Below are positions 50,409-60,775 of a DNA stretch of 64,000 nt, piece after piece (positions within the stretch are counted from its first letter, which is position 1; the number at the start of each line of letters is the position of its first letter). The position numbers and the translations under genes are program-made. The notes beneath the pieces were generated by a model. That model worked only from the letters and a program-made list of their open reading frames with translations. It did not search any database and had not been told where the DNA came from. Origin of the DNA: Methanocaldococcus lauensis (GTDB taxonomy: Archaea; AGJL01; Methanococci; Methanococcales; Methanocaldococcaceae); contig LR792634.1 of NCBI GenBank assembly GCA_902827205.1, positions 806,001 through 870,000 on the forward strand, read 5' to 3'.

Positions 50409-51533
50409 TTATTTTTTTCTGTTAGTTTGAATAATCATCCTATCAGTGCAAGTAAAGCAAGGGTCACAACTTGCTATAATTAATTCAGCGTCCGAAACAT
50501 GATGTCCTGGAAGAATTGCCTCCATACATGCCAAGTTAGTTAATGTTGGAGTTCTAACCTTTGCCTGCCTAACCCTCCCATTTTCATCTAAACCATAAGA
50601 GTAATAAACCTGCCCTCTTTGAGCTTCATTATATACATTTATTGGTTTAAATTCTTTTAATTCATAGTTTGGATTATATATCTTTTTATCTAAGTTTGGC
50701 AACTCTTTCAATCCTTGCTTAATAATCTTAATACTTTCAAAACATTCGTAAAATCTAACTGCCAATCTACTGAAAACATCTCCATCATCAAATATAACTT
50801 CCTCAAATTCAAAATTATCATACACTGGCACTATTCCCTTTTTTCTCATATCACAAGATAGTCCTGAACCTCTTGCTGTTGGTCCAGTTGCATGCAATTT
50901 TTTAGCAGTTTTTTTATCTAAGACACCAACATCTTTAATTCTTGCCATAATCATTGGGTCATTTATAGTTCTATTTAATAATTTATTTAAATTTTCTTCA
51001 AATTTTTCTAATCTTTCCAATATTGATGGGATTTTGCTATCATTTATGTTACATCTCGGTCTAATTCCTCCAATTATTGGGCAAGAATTTTGAACTCTTC
51101 CACCAGTAATTTCTCTCAAAATTTGCATTATTGGCTCTCTAATCATAAATGCCCTAAAAGCCATAGTTTCAAAGCCAATAACTTCAAAGGCGTGACCAAA
51201 TAATAACATATGAGAGTGTAATCTTTCAAATTCTTCAACTATTGCCCTTATATACTCAGCCCTCTCTGGAACCTCTATATCACAACCTTTTTCAGTAGTC
51301 ATTACATTAGTCCATACGTGAATGTGAGAACAAATTCCACAAATTTTCTCTGACAAGATACTAATTTTTTCTGGTGGTAGCCCTTCCATAATGAGTTCTA
51401 TTCCTCTATAATTAACGCCAATTACTAATTCAGCTTCCTTTATAATCTCATCTTCAATAAATAATCTTAATCTATGAGGTTCAAGCATTGTAGGATGAAC
51501 TGGACCTATGGCAATCTCTCCTTCACACTTCAT
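50409..51533 (-). CDS. ehbN: Membrane-bound [NiFe] hydrogenase large subunit, EhbN-like
   Basis: The start is ATG 51533 with AGGTG upstream. The Ni-Fe ligands are present: [14 protein letters not shown] (about residue 66) and the C-terminal [14 protein letters not shown]. The chain ends soon after, so no long maturation peptide is present, as in energy-converting hydrogenases. EhbN belongs to the ferredoxin-reducing Ehb complex that feeds anabolic CO2 fixation, including ACDS. In methanococci ehbN is known to lie apart from the main ehb cluster, which fits the lack of neighbours here. An EhaO identity is the alternative but less likely. Confidence 0.75.
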   Translation of the reverse strand: MKCEGEIAIGPVHPTMLEPHRLRLFIEDEIIKEAELVIGVNYRGIELIMEGLPPEKISILSEKICGICSHIHVWTNVMTTEKGCDIEVPERAEYIRAIVEEFERLHSHMLLFGHAFEVIGFETMAFRAFMIREPIMQILREITGGRVQNSCPIIGGIRPRCNINDSKIPSILERLEKFEENLNKLLNRTINDPMIMARIKDVGVLDKKTAKKLHATGPTARGSGLSCDMRKKGIVPVYDNFEFEEVIFDDGDVFSRLAVRFYECFESIKIIKQGLKELPNLDKKIYNPNYELKEFKPINVYNEAQRGQVYYSYGLDENGRVRQAKVRTPTLTNLACMEAILPGHHVSDAELIIASCDPCFTCTDRMIIQTNRKK

Positions 51534-51670
51534 AAAAAACACCTAATTTTAAATATAATCTATAATCTAACAGAATTAACTATAAAATTTATCATAATTA
51601 ATAATGATAATTTACTTTATATAGTTTTGTTTTAATAGGACATTTACAGAATTTTTAATTGGTGATAGTT

Positions 51671-52948
51671 ATGACTCAAATGGACGATGCAAAAAAGGGA
51701 ATTATCACTGAGGAGATGAAAATTGTATCTGAAAAAGAAAAAATTGATGTTGAAAAACTTAGAAACCTTATAGCCAAAGGTTACGTTGTTATTCCAAAAA
51801 ATGTTAATAGAAATACTGAGCCAGTAGGTATTGGTAAATATTTGAGAACTAAAGTGAATGCAAACATTGGAACATCCCCAGATTTCGTAGATATTGACTT
51901 AGAGATAAAAAAGGCAAAAGTTGCTGAAAAATATGGGGCAGATACTATAATGGATTTAAGTACTGGAGGAGATTTAGAAAAAATTAGAAAGGCTATTATG
52001 AACGCTGTTAATTTGCCAATAGGAACAGTTCCAATTTATGAGGCTGGAAAAATAGCGAGAGAAAAGTATGGAAGAGTTGTAGATATGAATGAAGATTTGA
52101 TATTCAATGTTATTGAAAAACAGGCAAAGGAAGGCGTAGATTTTATGACACTACATTGTGGAATAACTAAACAATCCGTTGAAAGATTAAAAAAAAGTGG
52201 TAGAGTTTTGGGAGTAGTTAGTAGAGGAGGAGCGTTTTTAACAGCCTATATTTTATATCACAACGAAGAAAATCCTTTATACAAAAACTTTGATTATCTC
52301 TTAGAGATTTTAAAAGAGTATGATGTAACCATAAGTTTGGGAGATGGAATGAGACCGGGATGTTTATTAGACAATACAGACAGGGCTCAAATTGAAGAAC
52401 TTATAATATTAGGAGAATTAGTAGAAAGATGTAGAGAAAAAGGAGTTCAATGTATGGTTGAAGGGCCAGGACATATTCCTTTAAACTATATTGAAACTAA
52501 CATTAAATTACAAAAGAGTTTATGCAAAAATGCTCCATTCTATGTTTTGGGTCCAGTAGTTACAGATATAGCCCCTGGATATGACCACATAACAGCCGCA
52601 ATTGGAGGAGCGTTAGCAGGCTACTATGGGGCTGATTTCCTTTGCTATGTAACTCCAAGCGAGCATTTAAGATTACCAACAGTAGAGGATGTTAAAGAGG
52701 GAGTTATAGCCACTAAAATAGCGGCTCAGGCGGCAGATATTGCCAAAGGTAATAAATTGGCGTGGGAAAAAGAGAAAGAGATGGCTTACGCAAGGAAAAA
52801 CCACGATTGGGAGAAACAATATAAGTTGGCAATAGATAAAGAAAAAGCAAAAAAAATGAGAGAAGAGATTCCTTCAAAAGAAAAAAGAGCGTGCTCAATT
52901 TGTGGTGACTATTGTGCCTTATTGATGGTCGAGAAATTTTTAAGGTGA
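51671..52948 (+). CDS. thiC: Phosphomethylpyrimidine synthase (HMP-P synthase)
   Basis: The start is ATG 51671 after GGTGATAG. ThiC is a radical-SAM enzyme turning AIR into hydroxymethylpyrimidine phosphate for thiamin. It carries GADTIMDLSTGGDLEKIR, FMTLHCGITKQ, SRGGAFLTAYI and GDGMRPGCLLDNTDRAQ. The C-terminal iron-sulfur motif CSICGDYCALLMVEKF has the CxxC-x4-C pattern. The 425-aa archaeal length is normal. No TPP riboswitch fold was seen upstream. It ends 5 nt before the cysteine desulfidase gene. Confidence 0.95.
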   Translation: MTQMDDAKKGIITEEMKIVSEKEKIDVEKLRNLIAKGYVVIPKNVNRNTEPVGIGKYLRTKVNANIGTSPDFVDIDLEIKKAKVAEKYGADTIMDLSTGGDLEKIRKAIMNAVNLPIGTVPIYEAGKIAREKYGRVVDMNEDLIFNVIEKQAKEGVDFMTLHCGITKQSVERLKKSGRVLGVVSRGGAFLTAYILYHNEENPLYKNFDYLLEILKEYDVTISLGDGMRPGCLLDNTDRAQIEELIILGELVERCREKGVQCMVEGPGHIPLNYIETNIKLQKSLCKNAPFYVLGPVVTDIAPGYDHITAAIGGALAGYYGADFLCYVTPSEHLRLPTVEDVKEGVIATKIAAQAADIAKGNKLAWEKEKEMAYARKNHDWEKQYKLAIDKEKAKKMREEIPSKEKRACSICGDYCALLMVEKFLR

Positions 52949-52953
52949 ATTTT

Positions 52954-54126
52954 ATGGAAAAAAATGAATTAATTACTGAAATTTTAAAGAAAGAGATTGT
53001 TAAGGCATTAGGTTGCACTGAGGTGGGATTAATTGGCTATACAGTTGCTAAGGCTAAGCCAGATGATGCATATTCAATAAAAGAGATCAAAATAATTTTA
53101 GATAAAGGAACTTTTAAAAATGCATATTCAGTAGGAGTTCCAAATACTGGAAAATTTGGGATACTTCCAGCTGTTGTTGGTGGTTTGTTGGGAAATAAAG
53201 AAAATGGTTTAGAAATATTTAAAGATATAAAATATGATGAAGAATTAGAAGAATTTATAAAAGATAAATTGAAAATTGAAGTTATAGATTCTGAAGTTTA
53301 TTGTAAAGTATATATTGAGGCGGATAAAACTTATGAGAGTGAAACTAAGGGTAGTCATTCTGGAAAAGTCATAGATGAAACTTTGAAAGAGGCTTATAAA
53401 AATCTAACTCTCAAAGACTTTATAGATTATTTAGATGACATTCCAAAAGATGTAATTAATTTGATAAAAGAAACAATAAATATAAATAATAATCTCTCAA
53501 TTCCAGAAGTCTCAGAAGATTTTATAAATTTAAATATAAATGATGATGTTTTAAATAATATGGTAAAAAAAACAGTTTCAGGTGTTTATAATAGAATGAT
53601 TGGTGTTAATAAGCCAGCGATGGCTATTGCTGGCAGTGGAAATATGGGTTTAGTATCTACTTTACCAATAATTGCTTACGATGAAATTAATGATAAAGAT
53701 GAAGAAAAACTAATTAAATCAATTACTTTATCTTCTTTAACTACTATATATTCAACCTACTATTCCTCTTATATTTCATCAATGTGTGGATGTGTAAATA
53801 GAGGTGGCATAGGGGCGGTTTCTGGTTTGTCATATTATATTCATTACAATGAGGAAAATATCATTAACTATATAGAAGAGAGTATTAAGAGTTTTACAGC
53901 AAATTTAACTGGAATTATTTGCGATGGAGGTAAAATAGGCTGTGCTTTAAAAATAGTATCAGGAGTGTTTGGAATCTATTTATCTCTATTTTCAAAGGTT
54001 CCATACAACAATGGAATTGTTGGAAAAAACTTTGAGGAATGCATTAAAAACATTGGAAAAATTGGAAAATCTATGAAGTTAGTAGATGATGCAATAATAG
54101 AGATATTAAAAAGTAAGGAATTATAA
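52954..54126 (+). CDS. L-cysteine desulfidase (MJ1025-type)
   Basis: The start is ATG 52954 with AAGGTGAA. This family splits L-cysteine to sulfide, ammonia and pyruvate using a [4Fe-4S] cluster; the M. jannaschii homologue was characterised. The sequence shows KALGCTEVGLIGYTVAKAKP, MAIAGSGNMGLVSTLPIIAYDEI, SSMCGCVNRGGIGAVSGLSYYI and GIICDGGKIGCALKIVSG, with conserved cysteines likely to hold the cluster. The 390-aa length fits. Cotranscription with thiC hints at a link to sulfur supply, but that is inference. Confidence 0.85.
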   Translation: MEKNELITEILKKEIVKALGCTEVGLIGYTVAKAKPDDAYSIKEIKIILDKGTFKNAYSVGVPNTGKFGILPAVVGGLLGNKENGLEIFKDIKYDEELEEFIKDKLKIEVIDSEVYCKVYIEADKTYESETKGSHSGKVIDETLKEAYKNLTLKDFIDYLDDIPKDVINLIKETININNNLSIPEVSEDFINLNINDDVLNNMVKKTVSGVYNRMIGVNKPAMAIAGSGNMGLVSTLPIIAYDEINDKDEEKLIKSITLSSLTTIYSTYYSSYISSMCGCVNRGGIGAVSGLSYYIHYNEENIINYIEESIKSFTANLTGIICDGGKIGCALKIVSGVFGIYLSLFSKVPYNNGIVGKNFEECIKNIGKIGKSMKLVDDAIIEILKSKEL

Positions 54127-54136
54127 ATTAGATGTT

Positions 54137-55333
54137 TTATTTGTTCAATATAATTTTTATAACTTTTTTTAAAGTTAAATTTTCCTCATATAACAATACT
54201 CCAATTTTAAACAGTTTTATTGACAAAACGAAAGATAATACAATACTAACAACCATAATTAATGTTGATATTATTATTTCAGTTAAAGGTAGTTGAGTTA
54301 CACTTTCTCTTAAAACTACTGTATATGGTAATGTAAAGGGTATATATGATAAAATTTTAGCGATGTAGTGATTTGGATTAACCATTATAGTGTTCATAAA
54401 CATTATTGGTATAATTTGAACAATTATTATTGGAGATATTAGTTGAGAGGCATCCTTAGGATGAGAGAATAATGAGACAATTCCGCACAACAAAGAGGAA
54501 TAGAACAAATATCCAAGTATAAAGTAAATTAATGCAAATAATACTAAGTATAATGAAACTTTAACTGCATATATTATAATTACAGGTAAAGCAAATATAA
54601 GCCAAATACCTATTTGAATTAAACCTACTATAGATATTCCTAATATTTTTCCAAACATTAAATTTTCTGATGATGCATAACACAGTAGAATTTCCATAAT
54701 TCTATTTTGTTTCTCTTCAATAATTGAGGAGACAATAATTCCAGATAATGATGTAATAGCCATATAAAGCAAAAATACAAAGCCCATTGGCAATAGTTGA
54801 GATAAAAATGATTCTTTTTCAACTCCTTTCTTAGAAACAAAATAGATCTTTGCATTTATAGGATTTACAACCCTATTGTAAGTTAAATTATCTACTTTCC
54901 CTTTTAGTAAGTTCTTAATTATAATATTAGATAATGTATCGGTTATTAAAGGATTTGGCGATTTTGTTGCCGAGTAAATAATTATATTCCCTGTTTTTAA
55001 ATAATCTTTGGGAATAACAATTAAAGCATCTATTTTTTTATTTAAAATCTCCTCTTTTCCCTTTTCTATATTTTGGTATTTTATAAAGTATATTGTTATA
55101 GTTTTATTACCGATATTGTTTTTTACCACTTTATTTGGAATTTCTAAGCCAAAATTATCTATATAACCCACTTTAAGTTCTTTAATGTCAAACATCATTA
55201 AACTACCCATTACAGCCAAAGATATCATAATTATGGGAACTATTACAGTAGATATTAAGAACTGTTTTCTTTTTACATTACTAAAAATCTCTCTCTTTCC
55301 AATTGTAAATATTTTTTTAATGTCTATTTTCAT
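54137..55333 (-). CDS. ABC-2 type exporter permease, NatB-like
   Basis: One N-terminal membrane helix, a large extracellular domain (about residues 45-170) and five or six C-terminal helices give the ABC-2 NatB layout. The motif SIIEEKQNRIMEILLCYASSENLMFGKILG (about residue 205) is the family's coupling region. It lies 14 nt downstream of the ATPase gene, forming a two-gene exporter. A sodium or drug efflux role is possible but unproven. Confidence 0.85.
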   Translation of the reverse strand: MKIDIKKIFTIGKREIFSNVKRKQFLISTVIVPIIMISLAVMGSLMMFDIKELKVGYIDNFGLEIPNKVVKNNIGNKTITIYFIKYQNIEKGKEEILNKKIDALIVIPKDYLKTGNIIIYSATKSPNPLITDTLSNIIIKNLLKGKVDNLTYNRVVNPINAKIYFVSKKGVEKESFLSQLLPMGFVFLLYMAITSLSGIIVSSIIEEKQNRIMEILLCYASSENLMFGKILGISIVGLIQIGIWLIFALPVIIIYAVKVSLYLVLFALIYFILGYLFYSSLLCGIVSLFSHPKDASQLISPIIIVQIIPIMFMNTIMVNPNHYIAKILSYIPFTLPYTVVLRESVTQLPLTEIIISTLIMVVSIVLSFVLSIKLFKIGVLLYEENLTLKKVIKIILNK

Positions 55334-55347
55334 ATTTCCACCTTTAA

Positions 55348-56133
55348 TTATTCAAAAAATAACTCCTCTAATGAGTATCTAACTTCAAATTTAATGACAT
55401 TTTCAGCACTTTCCTTTAAAATTTTTATTGCCTCATTGTATGGAATTTCTTTTTTTATCAATCTTCCATTTTCTAAATATTCGATGTATGCCATTTTTCT
55501 ACAAATATTTTCAATTCTTCCATAATGAACTACTTTTCCATTTTTTATTATTAAAACTCTATCACACAATCTCTCAATTTTTTCCAACTGATGCGTTGAT
55601 AAAAGTATAGTTTTACCTTCGTTTTTTAATTCATACAATATATTTTTTAATAATTTAGTGTTAAAAACATCTAAACCAGAAAATGGCTCATCTAAAATAA
55701 TAATATCTGGATTGTGCATAACTGACACAATAAATTGAACTTTTTGCTGATTCCCCTTAGATAACTCTTTAATTTTTGAAAATTTGTAATTGTAAATATT
55801 TAATTTATTTAACCAATAGTTAATACTTTTATTAATTTCTTCTTTTTTCATTCCCGCCAATTCTCCAAAAAATTTTAACACATTTACAACTTTTTCATCT
55901 CTATAAAGCCCTCTTTCTTCTGGTAAATAACCAATTTTTCCATTAATTTCAACATATCCTTCATAATCTTCAATAATCCCCGCCAATACCCTCAAAGTAG
56001 TTGTTTTTCCCGCCCCATTATGTCCCAATATTCCAAAAATTTCTCCTTCATAAACCTCAAAAGAAATATTATTAAGAACTTTTTTATTACCAAAATATTT
56101 AGACAAGTTTTTCACAACTACTCTTGGTTTCAT
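55348..56133 (-). CDS. ABC exporter ATP-binding protein, NatA-like
   Basis: The protein has Walker A GHNGAGKTTTLR (residues 36-47), Q-loop region GYLPEERGLYRDEKV, signature LSKGNQQKVQFI, Walker B DIIILDEPFSGLD and the switch His in LLSTHQLEKIERLCDR. The YLPEERGL motif is typical of the NatA-like subgroup. At 261 aa it lacks any membrane part and pairs with the following permease gene. Confidence 0.9.
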   Translation of the reverse strand: MKPRVVVKNLSKYFGNKKVLNNISFEVYEGEIFGILGHNGAGKTTTLRVLAGIIEDYEGYVEINGKIGYLPEERGLYRDEKVVNVLKFFGELAGMKKEEINKSINYWLNKLNIYNYKFSKIKELSKGNQQKVQFIVSVMHNPDIIILDEPFSGLDVFNTKLLKNILYELKNEGKTILLSTHQLEKIERLCDRVLIIKNGKVVHYGRIENICRKMAYIEYLENGRLIKKEIPYNEAIKILKESAENVIKFEVRYSLEELFFE

Positions 56134-56256
56134 ATTTTCACTTTATTTAATTTTAATTATCTATCTTTGTTTTAACTATTCAACATTAGGTATTTATTTA
56201 AGTTTTTATCTAAAATTAATTAAAAAGATAAAATTAAAACTTAAAAATGTGATAAG

Positions 56257-57879
56257 ATGCTTGAACCGATTGCCTACGATATTGGAAGATTATGCAAAGA
56301 AAAAGATAAAGAATTGACTCCAAATTTAATAAACATTGACATTGAAGTTAATGGTATTAAGATGCCATTTGATGTTCATAGAGAACTAACAACTCTATTT
56401 AAAAAATTTTTTACTGGAACTGTTGAATATAAGGGAGAGATAATTAAGTATCAAATATTAAATTTTGGTAAGCATATTGATTTAATTGAACTGGAAGATG
56501 TAGATTTATACATAATAGGTGATGGTAGAAGATTGATAGAAAGAAAAGAACTACAAATAATTCCAAAGATTAGAGAAAAAATATCTCCAAATTCAGCAAT
56601 TTACTTTCCAGCAGTGTTTCCTTGGGAAATTCCACTTTTGGTTTATATGGGTGTTGATTACTTCGATGATTCATTGGCAAAGTTATATGCTTCATTAGGA
56701 TACAAATTTACAAAAAATAGAGTTTTAAAACTAAATAATTATAATTTTGATGAGTTATTAAATTACAATAGAGAAGTTTATAGAGAGATATTGGAAGAAG
56801 TTAGATTAGGTATAAAAAATGGATTTTTAAGAAATATTGTAGAGGAAACATCTATATCTTATCCATATCTATGGGCAAATTATAGAAGGTATAAGCCAGA
56901 TTTAAGAAATATTCCCTTATCAAAAGAGAATAAAATTATAGTTACCGCAAATATAGATATTCCAGAAGTTCAAAAATATTTAGATAGGTTGGATAGATAT
57001 GAGCCTTATTCTAATATAGTGGTTTTACTTCCTTGCTCATCAAAAAAGCCATATTCTATATCTCAATCACATCAAAAGTTCATAAATGCAATAAAATCTG
57101 CAAAGGTTGTTGTTGAAGAGGTTATACTTACATCTCCTTACGGTTTAGTTCCGAGACCTTTGGAGGGAGTAGTAAATTACGACATTCCAGTAACTGGAAA
57201 TTGGAGTTTTGAAGAAATAGAATTAATAAATAAATGTCTAAAAAACTTTTTAAAGAAAGTTAAGAATAAATTCAAAGATTTTATTGTTATTGCTCATCTA
57301 CCAAAAAATTACCTTGAAATTTTAGATTTAGATAATATAATTGTTACTTCAAAGGATAATCCTACATCAAAAGATTCTTTAGAGAATTTAACAAATACAT
57401 TAAAAGAATATAAGTATTTAACAGAAAACCTAAATATTAATAAAAAAGAGCAGAAAATTCATAACATTCAGCAACTTGCAAAGTTTCAGTTTGGTATAAA
57501 TTTCATTCCTAATGAAATATTTATAAATCACAGAAAGCAAATATTTATAAATGAAAATATGAATAATGATAAAAATATACAGATCGCCTCTATAAATCCT
57601 AAGAATGGATTACTTGTATTAACATTGAAAGGAGGAGAGTTATTATGGAATGTTGGAAAGAGAAATATTAACTATGTGGAAGTAAATTATAATATTAAAA
57701 AAGGTTCTCTTTTCCCTCCAGGATTCATTGATTGCAATGAAAATATATCCTACAACGATGAAGTAGTCTTAATAAAGGATGAAGAATTTTTAGGCGTTGG
57801 AAGATCTTTAATGAGTGGATTTGAGATGAAAAAGGCAAGGCATGGAGCATTAGTAAATATAAGAAATGTTAAAAGGTGA
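56257..57879 (+). CDS. arcS: Archaeosine synthase ArcS (TgtA2)
   Basis: ArcS converts preQ0 at tRNA position 15 to archaeosine. The N-terminal half is TGT-like but lacks the catalytic aspartates. The ArcS signature PCSSKKPYSISQSHQKF lies near residue 262. A C-terminal PUA domain reads NGLLVLTLKGGELLWNVG...KKGSLFPPGFIDCNENISYNDEVVLIKDEEFLGVGRSLMSGFEMKKARHGALVNIRNV. The 540-aa length is typical. A coiled-coil protein gene follows immediately. The TGT gene that loads preQ0 is elsewhere. Confidence 0.92.
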   Translation: MLEPIAYDIGRLCKEKDKELTPNLINIDIEVNGIKMPFDVHRELTTLFKKFFTGTVEYKGEIIKYQILNFGKHIDLIELEDVDLYIIGDGRRLIERKELQIIPKIREKISPNSAIYFPAVFPWEIPLLVYMGVDYFDDSLAKLYASLGYKFTKNRVLKLNNYNFDELLNYNREVYREILEEVRLGIKNGFLRNIVEETSISYPYLWANYRRYKPDLRNIPLSKENKIIVTANIDIPEVQKYLDRLDRYEPYSNIVVLLPCSSKKPYSISQSHQKFINAIKSAKVVVEEVILTSPYGLVPRPLEGVVNYDIPVTGNWSFEEIELINKCLKNFLKKVKNKFKDFIVIAHLPKNYLEILDLDNIIVTSKDNPTSKDSLENLTNTLKEYKYLTENLNINKKEQKIHNIQQLAKFQFGINFIPNEIFINHRKQIFINENMNNDKNIQIASINPKNGLLVLTLKGGELLWNVGKRNINYVEVNYNIKKGSLFPPGFIDCNENISYNDEVVLIKDEEFLGVGRSLMSGFEMKKARHGALVNIRNVKR

Positions 57880-57884
57880 AAAAT

Positions 57885-58394
57885 TTGGACAATGTTGAGA
57901 GAATTGTTAAATTGTTATTGATGGATAAAGATTTTAATGATAAAGAGAAATTGAGGGATTTATATAAAGAATACATAAAAACAAAGGATGAAATTAGTTA
58001 TTTAGAAAATATTCTTGAAGATTTTGAAACCTTGGATACAAATATAAATCATATTAAAAGATATTCTGAAATTGTAAAGTCATTATTACCTAAGTTGAGT
58101 AAATTTACTAATATTCCTATTTTTGTTGATATTGTTAAAATGTTGGAAACTGTTGATAATATTGATACAAAAGAACTTGAATCATTAAGATGGGAAATTA
58201 ATAAAGAGATAGAGGAGTTAAATGATAAATTGAAAACTATAAAAAATGAAATAATGGCTATAGTTGTTAATGAGTCATTATCAAAAATAGGATCTTCAAA
58301 CTTAGAAGAATTTTTAAAATACTTAGAAAATAACAAAGAAAATAAAAAACTTGAAATTGATGAATACAAAGAAGAGCCAAAAGTCGTTGATTAA
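57885..58394 (+). CDS. Coiled-coil protein of unknown function, 169 aa
   Basis: The proposed start is TTG 57885, 5-6 nt after AAGGTGA; GTG 57876, which overlaps the arcS stop, is the alternative. The sequence is almost wholly helical, with long charged heptad segments (YKEYIKTKDEISYLENILEDFETLD, LRWEINKEIEELNDKLKTIKNEIMAI). No catalytic motif or membrane segment is seen. It is coupled to arcS and converges on the HD gene with 4 bp overlap. Confidence 0.55.
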   Translation: MDNVERIVKLLLMDKDFNDKEKLRDLYKEYIKTKDEISYLENILEDFETLDTNINHIKRYSEIVKSLLPKLSKFTNIPIFVDIVKMLETVDNIDTKELESLRWEINKEIEELNDKLKTIKNEIMAIVVNESLSKIGSSNLEEFLKYLENNKENKKLEIDEYKEEPKVVD

Positions 58395-59158
58395 AAGTTA
58401 ATCTCTTCAAATACTGGTTTTTCCTTCTCTACTTTTGCATATACTGAGATGTAATCTTTTATACCACTCCACTTTATTTTTTCCCCTAAAATTTCTTGAA
58501 TTTGGAATATTCCTGCCTCATTTGATAAAATTACTTCAATTTTAACCGGTTTTTCCTTTCCTTCCTTTATTATAACTTTCTCTACAGATGCCGCTGAAAT
58601 TGAATGGATATCATAGCATTTTTTACATATTGGAATTCTTGATCTTCCTTTTGTCATATCCGTTCCATCAGCAACTGCAATAACTCCTGCTTCGATAGTT
58701 AAAGACATAATTCCCTCGCTGTGTGAATAAATAGCGTGTAATATTTCAGTAGTCATTTGATAAGCCTTTTCTTCATCGTAGTATTTTTTTAATATCTCTT
58801 CAATAATATTTATAGATAAATAGGCAGAGTGTAAATGATGTATATCTCTATGAACAGCATTTCCTATATCGTGTAAATACGCTCCCATAATTGTTATAAC
58901 CAAAGAATCTTCAAAACTTCCTTTACAATCCTTCATAAAACTTGGCTTTATCCCTTTTTTATATAATATTTTCAATATCTTTATTGCGTTATTAGTTACA
59001 ATTTTTGAATGTGTCTTTCCGTGATCGTTATATCCTAACCTACCCACAGCCATTATATTAGACATTTTTAAAAAAGTATTGACTTTTTTATTTTTAGATA
59101 ACTCGTTGTAAATTTTTTTTGGAATTCCAATTAATGATTTAATCTCTTCATAGCTCAT
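58391..59158 (-). CDS. HD-domain metal-dependent phosphohydrolase, 255 aa
   Basis: HD-fold ligands are visible: HGKTHSKIV (first His), MGAYLHDIGNAVHRDIHHLHSAYL (HD pair plus extra His residues) and HAIYSHSEG. A following ADGTDMTKGRSRIPICKKCYDIHSISAASVEKV segment supplies an Asp and a possible C-x-x-C metal site. Such archaeal HD proteins act on nucleotides or phosphodiesters; the substrate is not readable. It is monocistronic with its own 260-bp A/T-rich upstream region. Confidence 0.8.
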   Translation of the reverse strand: MSYEEIKSLIGIPKKIYNELSKNKKVNTFLKMSNIMAVGRLGYNDHGKTHSKIVTNNAIKILKILYKKGIKPSFMKDCKGSFEDSLVITIMGAYLHDIGNAVHRDIHHLHSAYLSINIIEEILKKYYDEEKAYQMTTEILHAIYSHSEGIMSLTIEAGVIAVADGTDMTKGRSRIPICKKCYDIHSISAASVEKVIIKEGKEKPVKIEVILSNEAGIFQIQEILGEKIKWSGIKDYISVYAKVEKEKPVFEEINF

Positions 59159-59418
59159 ATTTCTCCCCAGAATAATTTTACTATTTACATTTAAATATTT
59201 TAATTAATAGACAAAATTTAAAATTAAAGAAAATAAAAAAATAATAAATTATTAAACACTAATTCAATAATTATCTGATCAATTAATAAATTATTAGAAT
59301 TAACTTAGAGGTAATATAGAGTTAGCAATAATTTTAGTTATTATTTTACTCTTAGGTGACTACGTTTTATTATTTTCATCAAAAAATTAACTGTGTAAAT
59401 GTCTAAATTTTATAATAA

Positions 59419-60483
59419 TTATTTTCTATCCTTTAACTTAATCATCTCATCAAATAAGAACATTGTATCATGTGGTCCAGGTCTCGCCTCTGGGTGGAAT
59501 TGAACTGAAAATATTGGTAGATCATTATGCATAATTCCTTCAACTGTAATATCGTTTAAGTTTATAAAACTCACTTTGACATCGTCAGGCAAACTTTCCT
59601 CTCTAACGGCAAATCCGTGGTTTTGAGAAGTTATATAAACTTTATCTGTTTTTAGGTCTTTAACTGGCTGATTTCCACCCCTATGACCAAACTTCATTTT
59701 GTATGTTTCTCCTCCAAAAGCTAAGGCTAAAAGTTGATTTCCTAAACAAATTCCTGTTATTGGCACCACTCCAATTAAATTTTTAATGCATTTAATAACT
59801 TCTTTTAACCTTGCAGGGTCTCCAGGACCGTTAGAAATTAAAACAAAATCTGGTTTATATTCCAATATCTCGTCATATTTTGTATTGTATGGAACTTGAA
59901 CTACTTCGCAGTTTCTTTTAACCAAACTTCTTATTATATTTAACTTAACTCCACAGTCAATTAAAACACACCTTGCTTTTCTGTTGGTAGTTTTATGAAT
60001 TATCGTTTCTTTAGTGGAAACTAATGGAACTAAATCAATATCTGATATATCTTTATATTTTTTAACTTTATCTAATAAATCTTTAATTTCCTCATCACTT
60101 ATTTTTTCAGCAACTTTTAAACAACTTTTTACAACCCCTTTATCTCTAATGTTTCTTGTTAAGAATCTTGTATCAATATCCTGAATTCCAGGGACATCAT
60201 ACTCTTTTAAAAAGTCATCTAAGGCTTTATTAGTTACTTCTCTAACTACAAAGCCCTCTGCCTTTATTCCATCTGACTCAAACCATTCTTTTTTAACGCC
60301 ATAGTTTCCTTGTAGGGGATAGGTCATCATTACAATCTGTCCTTTGTATGAAGGATCAGTTAAAACTTCCACATAGCCAGTCATAACTGTTGTAAAAACT
60401 AACTCTCCAAAAACTTCTTTTTCTGCTCCAAAACCTTTTCCTTTAAAGACAATTCCATTCTCTAAAACTAATACTGCCTCCAT
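59419..60483 (-). CDS. carA: Carbamoyl-phosphate synthase, small (glutaminase) subunit
   Basis: The start is ATG 60483 ([24 protein letters not shown]) after TTGGTGAA. The class I amidotransferase triad is present: [31 protein letters not shown] with the nucleophile Cys, and [14 protein letters not shown] with His and Glu. The 354-aa length is typical. carB is not in the window. The 112-bp palindromic element begins about 20 bp upstream of its start codon. Confidence 0.95.
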   Translation of the reverse strand: MEAVLVLENGIVFKGKGFGAEKEVFGELVFTTVMTGYVEVLTDPSYKGQIVMMTYPLQGNYGVKKEWFESDGIKAEGFVVREVTNKALDDFLKEYDVPGIQDIDTRFLTRNIRDKGVVKSCLKVAEKISDEEIKDLLDKVKKYKDISDIDLVPLVSTKETIIHKTTNRKARCVLIDCGVKLNIIRSLVKRNCEVVQVPYNTKYDEILEYKPDFVLISNGPGDPARLKEVIKCIKNLIGVVPITGICLGNQLLALAFGGETYKMKFGHRGGNQPVKDLKTDKVYITSQNHGFAVREESLPDDVKVSFINLNDITVEGIMHNDLPIFSVQFHPEARPGPHDTMFLFDEMIKLKDRK

Positions 60484-60503
60484 AATTTTCACCAAAATAC
60501 CTA

Positions 60504-60615
60504 TATAGCTTTGTGCAAAATAAAATAAATTTTATAAGGAAAATTTGAATGCCTTCCAAAAGGAAGGCATTCATTAATGCCTTATTTATTATAACTACTT
60601 TTGCACAAAGCTATA
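60504..60615. mobile_element. 112-bp MITE-like palindromic element between carA and serA
   Basis: The ends are 17-bp perfect inverted repeats: TATAGCTTTGTGCAAAA (60504-60520) and TTTTGCACAAAGCTATA (60599-60615). The centre is an 11-bp hairpin, GAATGCCTTCC-AAAA-GGAAGGCATTC (60547-60572), and the bases between are partly complementary too. There is no ORF. It lies 20 bp from the carA start and 223 bp from serA, so as RNA it could also act in regulation. Confidence 0.65.
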
Positions 60616-60775
60616 AACTATACACATATATATAGGATTAGGATAAATCATCTATACAGATCTTATATTGCATTATTATAGTTTATTATATAGTTTTGTT
60701 TATGTTATAATGTAGTAATGAGATTCGAATACCTCTCATAAGAAAGGTCTAATTTCTTCATTATTAATTTAAAAG

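Noticed and set aside
51543-51670. Possible TPP riboswitch upstream of thiC
   Set aside because: The conserved thi-box elements are absent; the spacer is plain A/T-rich DNA with a TATA-like TTTATATAG.
59316-59390. Short hydrophobic reading frame (ELAIILVIILLLGDYVLLF) in the spacer before carA
   Set aside because: GAGGT lies upstream but the only possible start is ATA and a stop is close upstream. It is too short to support as a gene.
60547-60572. NrpR-like operator in the carA-serA hairpin
   Set aside because: The order is TTCC-N4-GGAA, the reverse arrangement of the GGAA-N6-TTCC operator.
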